Below, piece after piece: positions 7,838 through 17,589 of a stretch of DNA of 64,000 bases (position 1 is the first letter of the stretch; each line of letters opens with the position of its first letter). The DNA is from Neptunomonas japonica DSM 18939. GTDB taxonomy: Bacteria; Pseudomonadota; Gammaproteobacteria; Pseudomonadales; Balneatricaceae. The notes beneath the pieces were generated by a model. That model was not told the DNA's origin, made no database searches, and saw only the letters and a program-made list of their open reading frames with translations. A program made the translations under genes and the position numbers. The stretch covers positions 62,001-126,000 of the forward strand of contig NZ_AUGR01000015.1 of assembly GCF_000422765.1 (NCBI RefSeq), in the 5' to 3' direction.

Positions 7838-9540
7838 AGCTGTCCGTTCAATGTTTTCTGGGCATTCATAATATGAGGGTTTTCTGGGAACTTACTCGAA
7901 AGCTCGGCAAACAGCTCTTGAGCTTGCTGCTTTTTGTTCTGAGCTACCAGAACCGCAATAAGATGGCTGCCTACTTCTGGGTCTGGATATACTTTATAGG
8001 CTTTTGTTAAGAAGGTCAGCGCCTCATCGTAGCGGTTCAGCTTGAATAATACCCAGCCGATTGAATCCATCACGGCGGGGTCATTCGGCTTTAGGCTGAT
8101 AGCCTTGGTAAGCAGTTGGTAAGCTTCTTGATAACGCTCGGTGTAAAGTGACAAGGTATAACCGAGGGCGTTCAATGCCATCGCATTGTTCGGGTCTTTA
8201 TTTAGAATAAACCTAAAGTCTGCTTCTGATTGAGGAAACTCTTCAGGGGGGCGCATCATGGCACGCGAGTAACGCAGAGGAATATGATCCGGGTAGGTTG
8301 AAATCCCCCTATCTAAGCTTGTAATTGCTTGCTTCTCGAATTTGAAACTTCTCAGCCAATCAGCGTATACATTGATCAAATCAGGTGCTAATTCTGCATG
8401 GTTTGCCGTCGCTTTGGTAATGATGTCAGTAACACGGGGCTCTTTTGTGTCGCTGGCCAACAGTGCAAGTGTGCGTGTGTATGCTTGTAATACGTTATTG
8501 CCGCGATTTACTTGCAAATAGTGCTGTATAGCGAGCTCAGGGTTGTCTAACTGCTCTTCTATTAAGCCTAAGTAGAAATGTAAAGATGTATCTCGAGTAC
8601 GTGAGTATAAGGTTTGTAATATAGCTTTACTGTCGTCAAGGCGGTTGAAATCTAGTGCTAATAAAGCGAGATATAGATGAAGTTGGTTATCTGCACCAAA
8701 GTTGGAGATAAGTTGATTACTTTCTTTAATAGCAGTGTTGGGCTGGTTATCTTTGTAAAGCGTTTGAATCTTGAGAATAGTGAGTTGCTTGTTTTCTGGA
8801 TCCTCTTTAAGACCCGCTGAAATGACATTGAGTGCTTGTGAGTATTTTCCACTATCTTTCAGCAAGTCTGCTTTTTGAATAATGCTTGCTTCACTTTTAG
8901 GGTTCAGTTTGATGGCTTTATTAAAGCTATATAGTGCACTGTCATTGTCAGACACACGTCGTTCGAACATTCCACGTGATAGCCATAGCTCTGAATTTTT
9001 TGGTGTGCGTTTTGTCTGTTTGTTGATGATGTTTAAATATGCCTGCGCTTCTTTAAGTGGCATTTTGGCTGCATGGCTATTGAGTAGCGCTAGTATTTGG
9101 TGGCTGTTAGTCGTTAACGCTGTCTCAATGAAAGGCAGCGCCTTTGAGAACTTTCCTTGTTGAATGAGTAAACCAACCAGTAATGTTTGTGGTTCTTGGC
9201 TGTCGGGTTCGTGTTTGACCCATATTCTGGCAGCTTTTTCGAGCGAACTAGCGTCCTTCGTGAACTGTGCAATGCGAGCGGCGCGTCTGATAATGCCAGG
9301 ATCGCCAGTTAACTCTGCCTGTTTCAGGTATTTCTCAAGAGAAACATCATATCGTTGTTGATGACCCGCAAGTTCAGCAATCAGAAGGTCGTATAACGAT
9401 TCTCCATTTAACTCACCTTGCTTATAAGTACTTTCCCAAGCAGGCGTTGGCGCTACTGTGTCGTTCGGCTGCTGCGTTAAACTGCACCCGCTCAGTATTC
9501 CTGTACTGATAACCAACAAACAGAGTATTTTTTTTAGCAC
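7834..9540 (-). CDS. TPR-repeat lipoprotein beside hemA
   Basis: About 568 residues. The GTG at 9540 gives a clean lipoprotein signal (MLKKILCLLVISTGILSGC). A GTG at 9585 would add 15 residues, and neither has a clear ribosome-binding site. The body is a run of tetratricopeptide repeats from about residue 50 to the end, e.g. NSELWLSRGMFERR and NAMALNALGYTL. It matches the conserved TPR gene found between hemA and lolB in Pseudomonas. It is probably a periplasm-facing scaffold in outer-membrane assembly, but the exact role is not known to me. Divergent from hemA, coupled to lolB. Confidence 0.82.
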   Translation of the reverse strand: MLKKILCLLVISTGILSGCSLTQQPNDTVAPTPAWESTYKQGELNGESLYDLLIAELAGHQQRYDVSLEKYLKQAELTGDPGIIRRAARIAQFTKDASSLEKAARIWVKHEPDSQEPQTLLVGLLIQQGKFSKALPFIETALTTNSHQILALLNSHAAKMPLKEAQAYLNIINKQTKRTPKNSELWLSRGMFERRVSDNDSALYSFNKAIKLNPKSEASIIQKADLLKDSGKYSQALNVISAGLKEDPENKQLTILKIQTLYKDNQPNTAIKESNQLISNFGADNQLHLYLALLALDFNRLDDSKAILQTLYSRTRDTSLHFYLGLIEEQLDNPELAIQHYLQVNRGNNVLQAYTRTLALLASDTKEPRVTDIITKATANHAELAPDLINVYADWLRSFKFEKQAITSLDRGISTYPDHIPLRYSRAMMRPPEEFPQSEADFRFILNKDPNNAMALNALGYTLSLYTERYQEAYQLLTKAISLKPNDPAVMDSIGWVLFKLNRYDEALTFLTKAYKVYPDPEVGSHLIAVLVAQNKKQQAQELFAELSSKFPENPHIMNAQKTLNGQL

Positions 9541-9755
9541 AATATATAATCGATCCAAGGTTGATGTACTACTGACTATTGTCACTATAGTAGAGTTTGA
9601 TACGCCTTGTCATCGCCAAAGCATATCCTGATTAGTGTAATACTCTGTAAATAGGTTCCATTTAGTGCACTTTCACGCACGGGGAATTTCATGTTTTAGG
9701 CTAAATCGGTGTATCATTGCGCGCTTATTGATAGTCTGGTGTAGTTAATCGATCC

Positions 9756-11021
9756 ATGTCTCTTCTTGCTTTAGGCATTAATCATAAAACGGCGTCTGTC
9801 TCCGTCAGAGAACGAGTGGCATTCAGTCCTGATAAATTGGCGGATGCTTTGCGGCAGGCCCACGGCTTTGCACAGCTGAAAGAAATTGCCATTCTCTCTA
9901 CCTGTAACCGAACAGAATTGTATTGTTCAACTGAGTTGCCGGGAACACGTGCGGTATTGGAGTGGTTAGGTGAATACCATGGCCTTGAGTTGAGTGAGCT
10001 TGAAGCGTGTGCCTATACCTACTGGGATGAGTCTGCGGCTAAGCATATGATGCGGGTTGCCAGTGGCTTGGATTCTTTGGTGTTAGGTGAGCCGCAAATT
10101 TTGGGGCAGCTTAAATCAGCCTATTCATTATCGCAGGACCAAGGGTTAGTGGGGGCTGAACTGGGGCGTTTGTTTCAGCAAACCTTTTCGGTAGCCAAAA
10201 AAGTTCGTACTGATACGGCTATAGGCGAAAACCCAGTATCCGTCGCTTATGCGGCAGTTAATCTTGCACAGCATATTTTTTCTGACCTTAAAGACAGTCG
10301 GGCGTTGTTAATTGGTGCGGGTGAGACCATCGAGCTAGTGGCTCAGCATCTGGTAAACGCCGGTGTTAGTAATATTACGGTTGCGAACCGTACGGTGAGC
10401 CGTGCTTTAAGTGTTGCTGAGGCCTTTAACGGTAAAGCTGTGATGCTTGGCGATATTCCTGACGTTTTAGCCGATGCCGATATTATTATTTCATCTACTG
10501 CTAGCCAGTTACCTATTCTAGGTAAAGGTGCGGTCGAAAATGCACTAAAAAAACGCAAACATCGACCTATCTTCATGGTTGATATTGCAGTGCCGCGAGA
10601 TATTGAGCCACAAGTCGCTGATCTAGATGACGTGTATCTTTACACAGTCGATGATTTGCGTGAAGTGATTGAAGAAAATCAACGTAGTCGTGAAAGTGCA
10701 GCGAAAGAGGCTGAGGCTATTATCGATGTCGGTGCTCATGAGTTTATGCGCCAGTTGCGTTCGCTCGATGCAGTCGATACGGTAACTCAGTTACGCGGGC
10801 GCTATGAGTCTTTGCGCGACGCAGAAGTTGAAGTTGCTTTGAAGCAATTGAAAAAAGGTAATGATCCCGAAGAAGTACTCGCTCAGATGGCTCGTCGCCT
10901 GACTAATAAAGTGCTTCATCACCCAACAATTCAGCTAAGAAAAGCGAGTGCGGAAGGGCAGTCTGACGTTGTGACTGCCGCTCAAACGCTTTTCCAGTTA
11001 TCTGATTCGGACGAAAACTAA
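9756..11021 (+). CDS. hemA: Glutamyl-tRNA reductase
   Basis: First committed step of C5-pathway haem synthesis: reduces glutamyl-tRNA to glutamate-1-semialdehyde. 421 residues, normal. The start [20 protein letters not shown] and the nucleophile block STCNRTELY, with its catalytic cysteine, are clear. They are followed by the [15 protein letters not shown] motif, the NADPH-binding [13 protein letters not shown] and the C-terminal dimerisation helices. It is the first gene of a plus-strand operon, with prfA 3 bp downstream. It diverges from the TPR-lolB genes. Confidence 0.97.
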   Translation: MSLLALGINHKTASVSVRERVAFSPDKLADALRQAHGFAQLKEIAILSTCNRTELYCSTELPGTRAVLEWLGEYHGLELSELEACAYTYWDESAAKHMMRVASGLDSLVLGEPQILGQLKSAYSLSQDQGLVGAELGRLFQQTFSVAKKVRTDTAIGENPVSVAYAAVNLAQHIFSDLKDSRALLIGAGETIELVAQHLVNAGVSNITVANRTVSRALSVAEAFNGKAVMLGDIPDVLADADIIISSTASQLPILGKGAVENALKKRKHRPIFMVDIAVPRDIEPQVADLDDVYLYTVDDLREVIEENQRSRESAAKEAEAIIDVGAHEFMRQLRSLDAVDTVTQLRGRYESLRDAEVEVALKQLKKGNDPEEVLAQMARRLTNKVLHHPTIQLRKASAEGQSDVVTAAQTLFQLSDSDEN

Positions 11022-11024
11022 TAT

Positions 11025-12107
11025 ATGAAAGAGTCTATTCAAACCAAGCTGGATAAGCTAGCAGATCGCTTTGAGGAATTGGCTGCACTATTAAGTGATG
11101 CCGGTGTTATCTCTAATCAGAACAAGTTTCGCGATTTCTCTAAAGAATATTCAGAGCTAGAGCCTGTGGTGCAGGCTTATAGTGCATACCAGCAAGCAGA
11201 GAGTGATGTGGCAGAAGCGCAGCTGATGATGGAAGATACTGATCCTGATATGCGTGAGATGGCCAAAGAAGAGTGGTCAGATGCTCAGGCACGTATTGCG
11301 ACCCTAGAGGATGAGCTACAGATTCACCTATTACCTAAAGACCCCCATGACGGCAGTAACGTTTTCTTGGAAGTGCGTGCAGGTACTGGTGGTGATGAAG
11401 CGGCTATCTTCTCGGGCAATCTTTTTAGAATGTATTCTAAATTTGCTGAAGCACAAGGTTGGCGTATAGAGGTTATTAGTGCCAATGAAGGCGAACATGG
11501 TGGTTATAAAGAGCTAATCGCCCGTATTGTAGGGCAAGATGTTTTCTCACGAATGAAATTTGAATCGGGTGCGCATCGTGTTCAACGAGTGCCTGAAACT
11601 GAGTCTCAAGGTCGTATTCATACTTCGGCATGCACAGTGGCTGTTATGCCTGAGTTGGATGAAGTGGCTCAAGTTGAAATTAATAAAGCTGATTTGCGAG
11701 TTGATACTTACCGTGCTTCTGGTGCAGGTGGACAGCATGTCAACAAGACAGACTCCGCTATCCGTATTACTCATATTCCTAGCGGTCTCGTTGTTGAGTG
11801 TCAGGAAGAGCGCTCACAGCATAAGAACCGTGCCAAAGCGATGGCTTTGTTGGCGTCGCGTTTACAGTCTGCAGAGAAAGAAAAGCACGAAGCTGAGCAG
11901 GCCACGACACGTAAGAGTTTAGTCGGTAGTGGTGATCGTTCAGAGCGTATTCGTACTTATAATTATCCACAGGGCCGGATTACTGATCATCGCATCAATC
12001 TAACGCTGTATAAGCTTGATGAGATCATGGAAGGCAAGCTGGAAGAAGTGATCAACCCGTTGATGCATGAATATCAAGCTGAGTTGTTAGGGGCGTTATC
12101 TGAGTAG
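11025..12107 (+). CDS. prfA: Peptide chain release factor 1
   Basis: 360 residues, family length. It recognises UAG and UAA and triggers peptide release. The catalytic GGQ lies in [20 protein letters not shown], and the N-terminal coiled region and tail (LDEIMEGKL) match RF1. The product is methylated on the GGQ glutamine by PrmC, encoded next. Starts 3 bp after hemA. Confidence 0.97.
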   Translation: MKESIQTKLDKLADRFEELAALLSDAGVISNQNKFRDFSKEYSELEPVVQAYSAYQQAESDVAEAQLMMEDTDPDMREMAKEEWSDAQARIATLEDELQIHLLPKDPHDGSNVFLEVRAGTGGDEAAIFSGNLFRMYSKFAEAQGWRIEVISANEGEHGGYKELIARIVGQDVFSRMKFESGAHRVQRVPETESQGRIHTSACTVAVMPELDEVAQVEINKADLRVDTYRASGAGGQHVNKTDSAIRITHIPSGLVVECQEERSQHKNRAKAMALLASRLQSAEKEKHEAEQATTRKSLVGSGDRSERIRTYNYPQGRITDHRINLTLYKLDEIMEGKLEEVINPLMHEYQAELLGALSE

Positions 12108-12117
12108 CGGAGTGACT

Positions 12118-12966
12118 ATGCGAATTGCTGAGGCGCTATTGTGCTCTAAGCAGTTAGAAGAGGTCAGCGATTCGTCTCGGTTGGATACTGAATTGCTGTT
12201 ATGCCATGTATTAGATAAGCGCACTAGCTATTTGATGACTTGGCCAGATAAGCCGCTTTTAGTTAGCCAGCAGCAGCAGTTTCTTACATTGATGGGGCGC
12301 CGCTCTAAAGGTGAACCCATCGCCTATATTTTGGGTACCCAGGCTTTTTGGACGTTAGATCTTGAAGTCTCGACAGATACCCTTATTCCTCGCGCCGATA
12401 CAGAAGTATTGGTTGAAACTGCACTCTCTCTTTTTGCTAATGTGCCGTTTCTTGATCGATCATGTAGAGTGGCCGACCTAGGAGCGGGAACTGGCGCTAT
12501 TGCTCTCGCTCTGGCAAGTGAGCGACCTGCGTGGGAAGTGTGGGGGTGCGATCGCATTGAGGCGGCGGTTGCGCTAGCGCAACGTAACCAGAAGAGATTA
12601 GGTCTAACTCAGGTGAGCTTTGTTCAAGGTAGTTGGCTTGAACCGCTCTCTGGGCTTTTTGACATGATTGTTAGTAACCCTCCATACATAGACTCAAGAG
12701 ATGAGCACCTTGACCAAGGTGATGTGCGTTTTGAACCGCGTAGTGCATTGGTAGCTGATGGTGATGGTTTATCGGATATTCAGCATATTATTAGTGCTGC
12801 CACTGACTATCTTGTGACTGATGGGTGGCTACTGTTTGAACACGGCTATCAGCAAGGGTCTGCTGTGAGGCAGCTATTTACTGAGTGTGGTTATCAGCAG
12901 GTAAATACTTATCAGGATTACGCGGGTAACGATCGCGTTACGCTAGGCTGTTGGAGAATAGGCTGA
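12118..12966 (+). CDS. prmC: Release factor glutamine methyltransferase PrmC
   Basis: 282 residues from the ATG at 12118, preceded by GGAG at a good distance. A GTG two codons upstream is less likely. It methylates the GGQ glutamine of RF1 and RF2 using S-adenosylmethionine. Motifs are the ADLGAGTGAIALALA SAM loop and the NPPY active-site motif in VSNPPYIDSRD. It lies directly after prfA, its substrate gene. Confidence 0.95.
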   Translation: MRIAEALLCSKQLEEVSDSSRLDTELLLCHVLDKRTSYLMTWPDKPLLVSQQQQFLTLMGRRSKGEPIAYILGTQAFWTLDLEVSTDTLIPRADTEVLVETALSLFANVPFLDRSCRVADLGAGTGAIALALASERPAWEVWGCDRIEAAVALAQRNQKRLGLTQVSFVQGSWLEPLSGLFDMIVSNPPYIDSRDEHLDQGDVRFEPRSALVADGDGLSDIQHIISAATDYLVTDGWLLFEHGYQQGSAVRQLFTECGYQQVNTYQDYAGNDRVTLGCWRIG

Positions 12967-13022
12967 ACGGTATGACAGGCTATTGGGTTGTTAGATAAAA
13001 TAAGGTGCTGGAGAAAATAATA

Positions 13023-13784
13023 ATGCTAAGCGATGATCAGTTACTACGTTACAGCCGCCAAATTATGTTACCTGATGTGGACATTGACGGTCAGGAACGC
13101 TGGTTAACCTCTAAAGTGCTAATTATTGGCTTAGGCGGATTAGGCAGTCCTGTGTCGCTTTATCTGGCTGCTGCGGGTATTGGTGAGCTGGTCTTAGTGG
13201 ATGACGATCAGGTTGATCTTTCTAATCTTCAACGCCAAGTTGTTCATACTACGGCCCGTATCGGTATGAAAAAAGTAGATTCCGCCGCACAGATGCTACG
13301 AGAGATTAATCCTGATATTAATATCGTAACGCGTGCTGAGCGTTTAGGTGCCTATGCATTACAAGCGCTTGTTGCTCAAGTTGATTTGGTGCTGGATTGT
13401 ACCGATAACTTTTCAACACGTTTTGCTGTAAACCAAGCGTGTGTTGAGCATAAAAAACCGTTAGTTTCTGGTGCGGCTATTCGTATGGAAGGCCAAATTG
13501 CGGTCTTCCAGCCAGGAGTGGACGGGAGCCCTTGTTATCAATGTTTATATACCGAAGGAGATGATGAAACGCTAACGTGCTCTGAATCTGGCGTGCTGTC
13601 TCCATTGGTGGGTATTATTGGCTCAATGCAGGCGTTAGAAGCACTTAAGGTGCTGGCTAATATTGGCACGACTTTAACGGGTCGATTACTATTGTTGGAT
13701 GCAAAGCATATGGAGTGGCGCTCCCTTAAGTTGAAGCAAGACCCGGCGTGCCCTATTTGCGCAAATAAGGAGATGAGAGCATGA
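13023..13784 (+). CDS. moeB: Molybdopterin-synthase adenylyltransferase MoeB-like
   Basis: 253 residues from the ATG at 13023, with GGAG upstream. E1-like enzyme of the HesA/MoeB/ThiF family. It adenylates the C-terminal glycine of a small sulfur carrier such as MoaD or ThiS. Seen are the start LLRYSRQIML, nucleotide loop IIGLGGLGSPVSLYLAAAG, DNLxRQ-type DLSNLQRQV, LDCTDNFSTR and a C-terminal CPIC half of a zinc site; the earlier pair is CYQC. It follows prmC as in Pseudomonas. ThiF is the alternative. Confidence 0.87.
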   Translation: MLSDDQLLRYSRQIMLPDVDIDGQERWLTSKVLIIGLGGLGSPVSLYLAAAGIGELVLVDDDQVDLSNLQRQVVHTTARIGMKKVDSAAQMLREINPDINIVTRAERLGAYALQALVAQVDLVLDCTDNFSTRFAVNQACVEHKKPLVSGAAIRMEGQIAVFQPGVDGSPCYQCLYTEGDDETLTCSESGVLSPLVGIIGSMQALEALKVLANIGTTLTGRLLLLDAKHMEWRSLKLKQDPACPICANKEMRA

Positions 13785-14203
13785 GTGAAATCGAAAAGGT
13801 AAAACGTGTTCTTAAGAGCAGCCGAGTCATTGCATTGGTTGGTGCGAGCCTAAAACCCGAGCGTGCTAGTTACCGGGTGATGGCTTTTTTGCTAAACCAA
13901 GGCTATCAGGTTATTCCTGTTAATCCTGTTAAAGCTGGGCAGCAGCTGCATGGTCAAACTATTTTGGCTTCGCTGCAGGATATCTCTGAAACTGTCGACT
14001 TGGTGGATGTTTTTCGTAATTCAGAAGCCGCAGCGAGCGTAGTAGATGATGCTATTAGTATCGGTGCAAAAGCTGTATGGATGCAGCTTGGTGTGATTAA
14101 TCAGCCCGCTGCTGATCGGGCTGAAGCCGCAGGACTCGATGTGATTATGGATCGTTGCCCTGCGATTGACATCCCAAGTTTTGGTATATCAAAAGTCTCG
14201 TAA
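13781..14203 (+). CDS. CoA-binding domain protein (YccU-like)
   Basis: 140 residues with a single Rossmann CoA_binding_2 fold. Motifs include ALVGASLKPERASYRVM near the N-terminus, VIPVNPV after the second strand and DVFRNSEAA. It ends with DRCPAIDIP, which is typical of this family. The biochemical role is unknown. It overlaps moeB by ATGA, so it is coupled to it. Pseudomonas usually has murI after moeB; here the operon ends with this gene, facing ansA. Confidence 0.85.
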   Translation: MSEIEKVKRVLKSSRVIALVGASLKPERASYRVMAFLLNQGYQVIPVNPVKAGQQLHGQTILASLQDISETVDLVDVFRNSEAAASVVDDAISIGAKAVWMQLGVINQPAADRAEAAGLDVIMDRCPAIDIPSFGISKVS

Positions 14204-14228
14204 GCTTTTCTTGGGCTTAATGCTTCTC

Positions 14229-15269
14229 TTACAGTGTCATCTCACCGCATAGAGGAGACGACAACAGGTCTTTAATACGTTCAATATCTGTTTCAGTGGC
14301 TAATAAAAATAGTAACTTGGTATAAGCTGCTTCAACCGTCATGTCAGCACCGGGAATCACGCCTAGTTGATTAAGACGAGCGCCCGTTGCATAAGACCCT
14401 TGTATTACTTGCCCGGAGTGGCAAAGAGTCAGGTTGACGATGACTACCCCGCGATTGTTTGCCATTTCCAACAAAGACATCAAACATTGATTATTATCCG
14501 GTGGGTTCCCCGCTCCGTAGCTCAGCATAATAACGCCTTTTATATCAGGATTATCTAGTATTGATGTCAGCTGAGCATCATTGATGCCTGGATAAAGGTG
14601 CAGTTGCGCAACCTGTTCCGTGCCGCAGTCTGGCGTTTTAAATTGTGACGTATTGTGTTGCGTGTTTTTAGTCTGACCTATGCTTTTAGCGCTGTTATCA
14701 AGCAGTTTAATTTGGATGCCTGACAGTCCTAGAGGACTGTAGTTGGGCGATGCAAAAGCGCGTAGCGATGAGGTATGCACTTTTTTGGCGCGATTGCCTC
14801 TCAATAATTGACCATCGAAACAGATGCAGACTTCTTGGTTGTTGGGTTCGCGGGCGAACTCAATAGCATTCAGTAAATTATTAGTGGCATCGGTTCTGGG
14901 TTGAGCTAAAGGAATTTGCGAACCGGTTAAAACGACAGGTTTACTTAAACCGCAAAGCATAAAAGAGAGCGCTGAGGCGGTGTAGGCCATGGTGTCGGTG
15001 CCGTGAAGAATAACGAAACCATCATATTTATCATAATGCAGTGTAATCAGCTCTGCTAACGTAGCCCAATCGGCAGGCACAATATTTGAGCTATCAATGA
15101 GCTTGTCGAGTTCGATAATATCAAAAGGCTGCAGAGCCGAGATAGATACTTTATTGAGCCGTTGCTCTAACAGTTCATTGAAACCACCTTGTGGTACGTA
15201 GCCAGATGCAGAAGGCCACATACCAATGGTACCGCCAGTATAAATTATTAGAACGCGGGACTTGTTCAT
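14229..15269 (-). CDS. ansA: Type I (cytoplasmic) L-asparaginase
   Basis: 346 residues with no signal peptide, so the cytoplasmic AnsA type. It hydrolyses asparagine to aspartate and ammonia. The first catalytic threonine lies in YTGGTIGM near the N-terminus. The second lies in LHGTDTMAYTASALSFML, with its Thr-Asp pair. LTGSQIPLAQPRTDA is also typical. It lies 23 bp downstream of the aspartase-like gene on the same strand. This suggests an asparagine-to-aspartate-to-fumarate operon like Bacillus ansAB, although the second enzyme here is altered. Confidence 0.93.
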   Translation of the reverse strand: MNKSRVLIIYTGGTIGMWPSASGYVPQGGFNELLEQRLNKVSISALQPFDIIELDKLIDSSNIVPADWATLAELITLHYDKYDGFVILHGTDTMAYTASALSFMLCGLSKPVVLTGSQIPLAQPRTDATNNLLNAIEFAREPNNQEVCICFDGQLLRGNRAKKVHTSSLRAFASPNYSPLGLSGIQIKLLDNSAKSIGQTKNTQHNTSQFKTPDCGTEQVAQLHLYPGINDAQLTSILDNPDIKGVIMLSYGAGNPPDNNQCLMSLLEMANNRGVVIVNLTLCHSGQVIQGSYATGARLNQLGVIPGADMTVEAAYTKLLFLLATETDIERIKDLLSSPLCGEMTL

Positions 15270-15292
15270 GTAGCGGCCTCAATTGGGGGTGT

Positions 15293-16612
15293 TCATACAG
15301 CCGTCTTCAATGGGCTAGTATTTGCGGCAGCAGAGCTTAGATGATTTAGGGGATGAGTTCCATAACTAAGATCTGGCATTAGTGCTGCGAGCATGTGGCT
15401 GTTTGGTATATTAAGTTGGATCGGTGGGTTGTTGGCCGTAATGCCGCGAATACAGCGATGGTTTAGCATGTAGATAGCAGAGCTAAGCATTTTCATGGAG
15501 TTGAGGATGTTATAGATAATGACCGGTTCCATGGCGTTTAGCTGTTGAGAGCCTGCCTCTGCGGCCATGCACACGGTGACATCATGCCCAATGACTTGAA
15601 AAGCAGTTTGGCTAACAGCCTCAGGAATAACAGGGCTAGCGACACCTGGTGCAAGCGAGGAACCTGCTTGTGCAACAGGGAGGTTAATCTCATTAAAATT
15701 AGTCCGTGGATCGTTAGAAAGCATGCATATTTCACTGCAAATTTTGGAGAGCTTTATCGCTAGTTTTCTTTGAATAGCAGAGATCTTCACAAATGCTCCC
15801 ATGTCGGAATCGTCACCAGGTGATTCTTTATCTGATGTGATAGGTAGCGCTGATATGCGTTTCAGGTGTTTTATTGTTGATTTCGTATAATCAGGATGGG
15901 CACGATTTGCTTGATCTTGCGATGTGCTATCAAGGTTTGTCGCGCATAGTTGTGTGCAGGCGCTTTGTATATTTACGATCTCTTCTTTCAGGGAGTCTGC
16001 AAAGTCTACAAACTCGCTGCCTAGCATTTTTGTAGCGGTATCTTGTAAGTGAGCGCCTTTTGCAAGAGGAATGCGAGCGAACTCTTCTGCTTTCTTGTCC
16101 AAGCTGCTTTTAATAGAAGATAGCGCGTGTGTGAGTGTCTGTGTGCTTAATACGATTGATAGTCGTGTTGCTGTGGCATAAGCGTCATTGGTTGTCTGTG
16201 ATTTGTTAACGTCATTGTTGGGGTGTAGGTATTGATACTCACCTTTTTCGTGACCCATGATAGAGAGAGCCAAGTTAGCAATAACCTCATTGGCGTTCAT
16301 GTTGGTAGATGTGCCAGCGCCTCCCTGAATTAAATCTACAACGAATTGGTTGTGTAATTCTCCTTCACGAATACGTATGCAGGCTTGGCGAATAGCATTG
16401 GTTTTTTTGCTGCTGAGTAATCCCAGTTCATGGTTTGCTTCAGCTGATGCTTGTTTCACCATTGTTAATGTATTGATGAGATCTTGAAAGTGGTGAATAG
16501 GTACACCAGAGGTATTGAAGTTGCGTAAGGCGCGTAATGTCTGAATACCGTACCAAGCACTATCTGGGAGCGTTTCATCGCCTAATAAATCATGTTCTTT
16601 TCGATTGTTCAT
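15293..16612 (-). CDS. Aspartase/fumarase-superfamily protein with altered catalytic loop
   Basis: 439 residues, about 30-40 shorter than AspA at the C-terminus. The fold and many AspA blocks are kept: GGAGTSTNMNANEVIANLAL, NNDVNKSQTTNDAY, HLQDT and EINLPVAQAGSS. The superfamily signature GSSxMPxKxNP instead reads GSSLAPGVASP. The likely base serine remains, but the methionine, lysine and asparagine are lost. The RTH before HLQD is GAH, and the GGTAIGTG loop is replaced by CATNLDSTSQ. The reading frame is open throughout, so this is not a simple pseudogene. Either specificity changed or it became regulatory. It lies before ansA. Confidence 0.78.
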   Translation of the reverse strand: MNNRKEHDLLGDETLPDSAWYGIQTLRALRNFNTSGVPIHHFQDLINTLTMVKQASAEANHELGLLSSKKTNAIRQACIRIREGELHNQFVVDLIQGGAGTSTNMNANEVIANLALSIMGHEKGEYQYLHPNNDVNKSQTTNDAYATATRLSIVLSTQTLTHALSSIKSSLDKKAEEFARIPLAKGAHLQDTATKMLGSEFVDFADSLKEEIVNIQSACTQLCATNLDSTSQDQANRAHPDYTKSTIKHLKRISALPITSDKESPGDDSDMGAFVKISAIQRKLAIKLSKICSEICMLSNDPRTNFNEINLPVAQAGSSLAPGVASPVIPEAVSQTAFQVIGHDVTVCMAAEAGSQQLNAMEPVIIYNILNSMKMLSSAIYMLNHRCIRGITANNPPIQLNIPNSHMLAALMPDLSYGTHPLNHLSSAAANTSPLKTAV

Positions 16613-16686
16613 TGGGCGACTAGCTCTTTATTAAATAGGTTGATTACCATTCAATCATACTTAAGTTGCACCTATCTATTGGGCAT

Positions 16687-16727
16687 TGATGCAGTTTTTG
16701 ATGCAGAATGTTGCTTGAAATGCATCA
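16687..16727. promoter_or_regulatory. Candidate operator in the asparagine-locus divergent promoter
   Basis: TGATGCA occurs at 16687-16693 and 16699-16705, and its reverse complement TGCATCA at 16721-16727. The last copy falls inside the promoter spacer of the XRE-type gene, which would suit autoregulation. Pattern seen; function inferred. Confidence 0.5.
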
Positions 16728-16744
16728 TATAGCACCACTATAAT
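16715..16744 (+). promoter_or_regulatory. Promoter of the XRE-type regulator
   Basis: TTGAAA (16715-16720), an 18-bp spacer and a perfect TATAAT (16739-16744), 28 bp before the ATG at 16773. Confidence 0.75.
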
Positions 16745-16772
16745 TGAAATATCTAAAGTAAAGGCTGTGTAT

Positions 16773-17585
16773 ATGTATCAGGATCTGTCCAGTAATCTGA
16801 AATTACTCTGCAGTTATTACGATTCTATTGCTGATGTGTGCCGTCGCCTGAACCTTAATCGCACACAGTTCAATCGGTATCTAAGTGGTCGTTATAAGCC
16901 CTCGCCAAAAACTATGCGAAAGCTCTGTGATTTTTTTGGTGTAGAGGAGTATGAATTACTGCTTCCTGTAGCTCAGTTCGAGCGCCTTATTCAAGTGCGC
17001 CCGAAAGTCATTGCTCCCTCTAGTTTACCTAGAGTCGAAGATAGTCATCTGCAAGCCTTGAGTCATGCAAGTTCGGCGCAGATGGAAAAATATGTGGGGT
17101 ATTATTTTGAGTACTACATGTCGATGGCGTGCCCTGGTAAGGTGCTTCGAAATTTGATCTGTATTGAAAAACGCGACGAAGGTTATTATTACCAACGCAC
17201 AGAGAGACTAAAAGAAAGCCCTACTGAAGCAGCATTTCATAGTAAATATATAGGGATGGCTTTATTTCTAACTGATCGAATCTTCATGATTGATTATGAA
17301 GCGTTAGCGACGAATGAAGTTACCGAGACTGTGTTGACTCCAAGCTATAAGAACCGTATTAGCCGCTTAAATGGTTTAAGAATTGGTGTGCCTGCCAATG
17401 GTGTAAGAAAGCCCAGTTGTGCCCGTGTAGTGATGGAGTATTTAGGTTTGCAGGTTGATATCCGAAAAGCGTTAGGGCTCTGTGGCCTCTATGAGTTGAA
17501 TGATGACGCTATAGACGAGTCTATTAAGGTGTCGGTGCGCAACCAGATGGATGAGACTGATTGGCACTTCACAGCGCGTGCTTAA
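16773..17585 (+). CDS. XRE-like helix-turn-helix regulator, probable control of ansA locus
   Basis: 270 residues from the ATG at 16773, with AAAGG 8 bp upstream. A GTG two codons earlier is too close to the site. The N-terminal 65 residues form a Cro/CI-type HTH: SIADVCRRLNLNRTQFNRYL, then SGRYKPSPKTMRKLCDFF. The remaining 200 residues form an unrecognised domain, perhaps ligand binding, with LTPSYKNRISRLNGLRIGVP as a distinctive block. It diverges from the aspartase-like/ansA pair. By analogy with AnsR of Bacillus it probably represses that pair and itself; this is inference. Confidence 0.72.
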   Translation: MYQDLSSNLKLLCSYYDSIADVCRRLNLNRTQFNRYLSGRYKPSPKTMRKLCDFFGVEEYELLLPVAQFERLIQVRPKVIAPSSLPRVEDSHLQALSHASSAQMEKYVGYYFEYYMSMACPGKVLRNLICIEKRDEGYYYQRTERLKESPTEAAFHSKYIGMALFLTDRIFMIDYEALATNEVTETVLTPSYKNRISRLNGLRIGVPANGVRKPSCARVVMEYLGLQVDIRKALGLCGLYELNDDAIDESIKVSVRNQMDETDWHFTARA

Positions 17586-17589
17586 GTGT

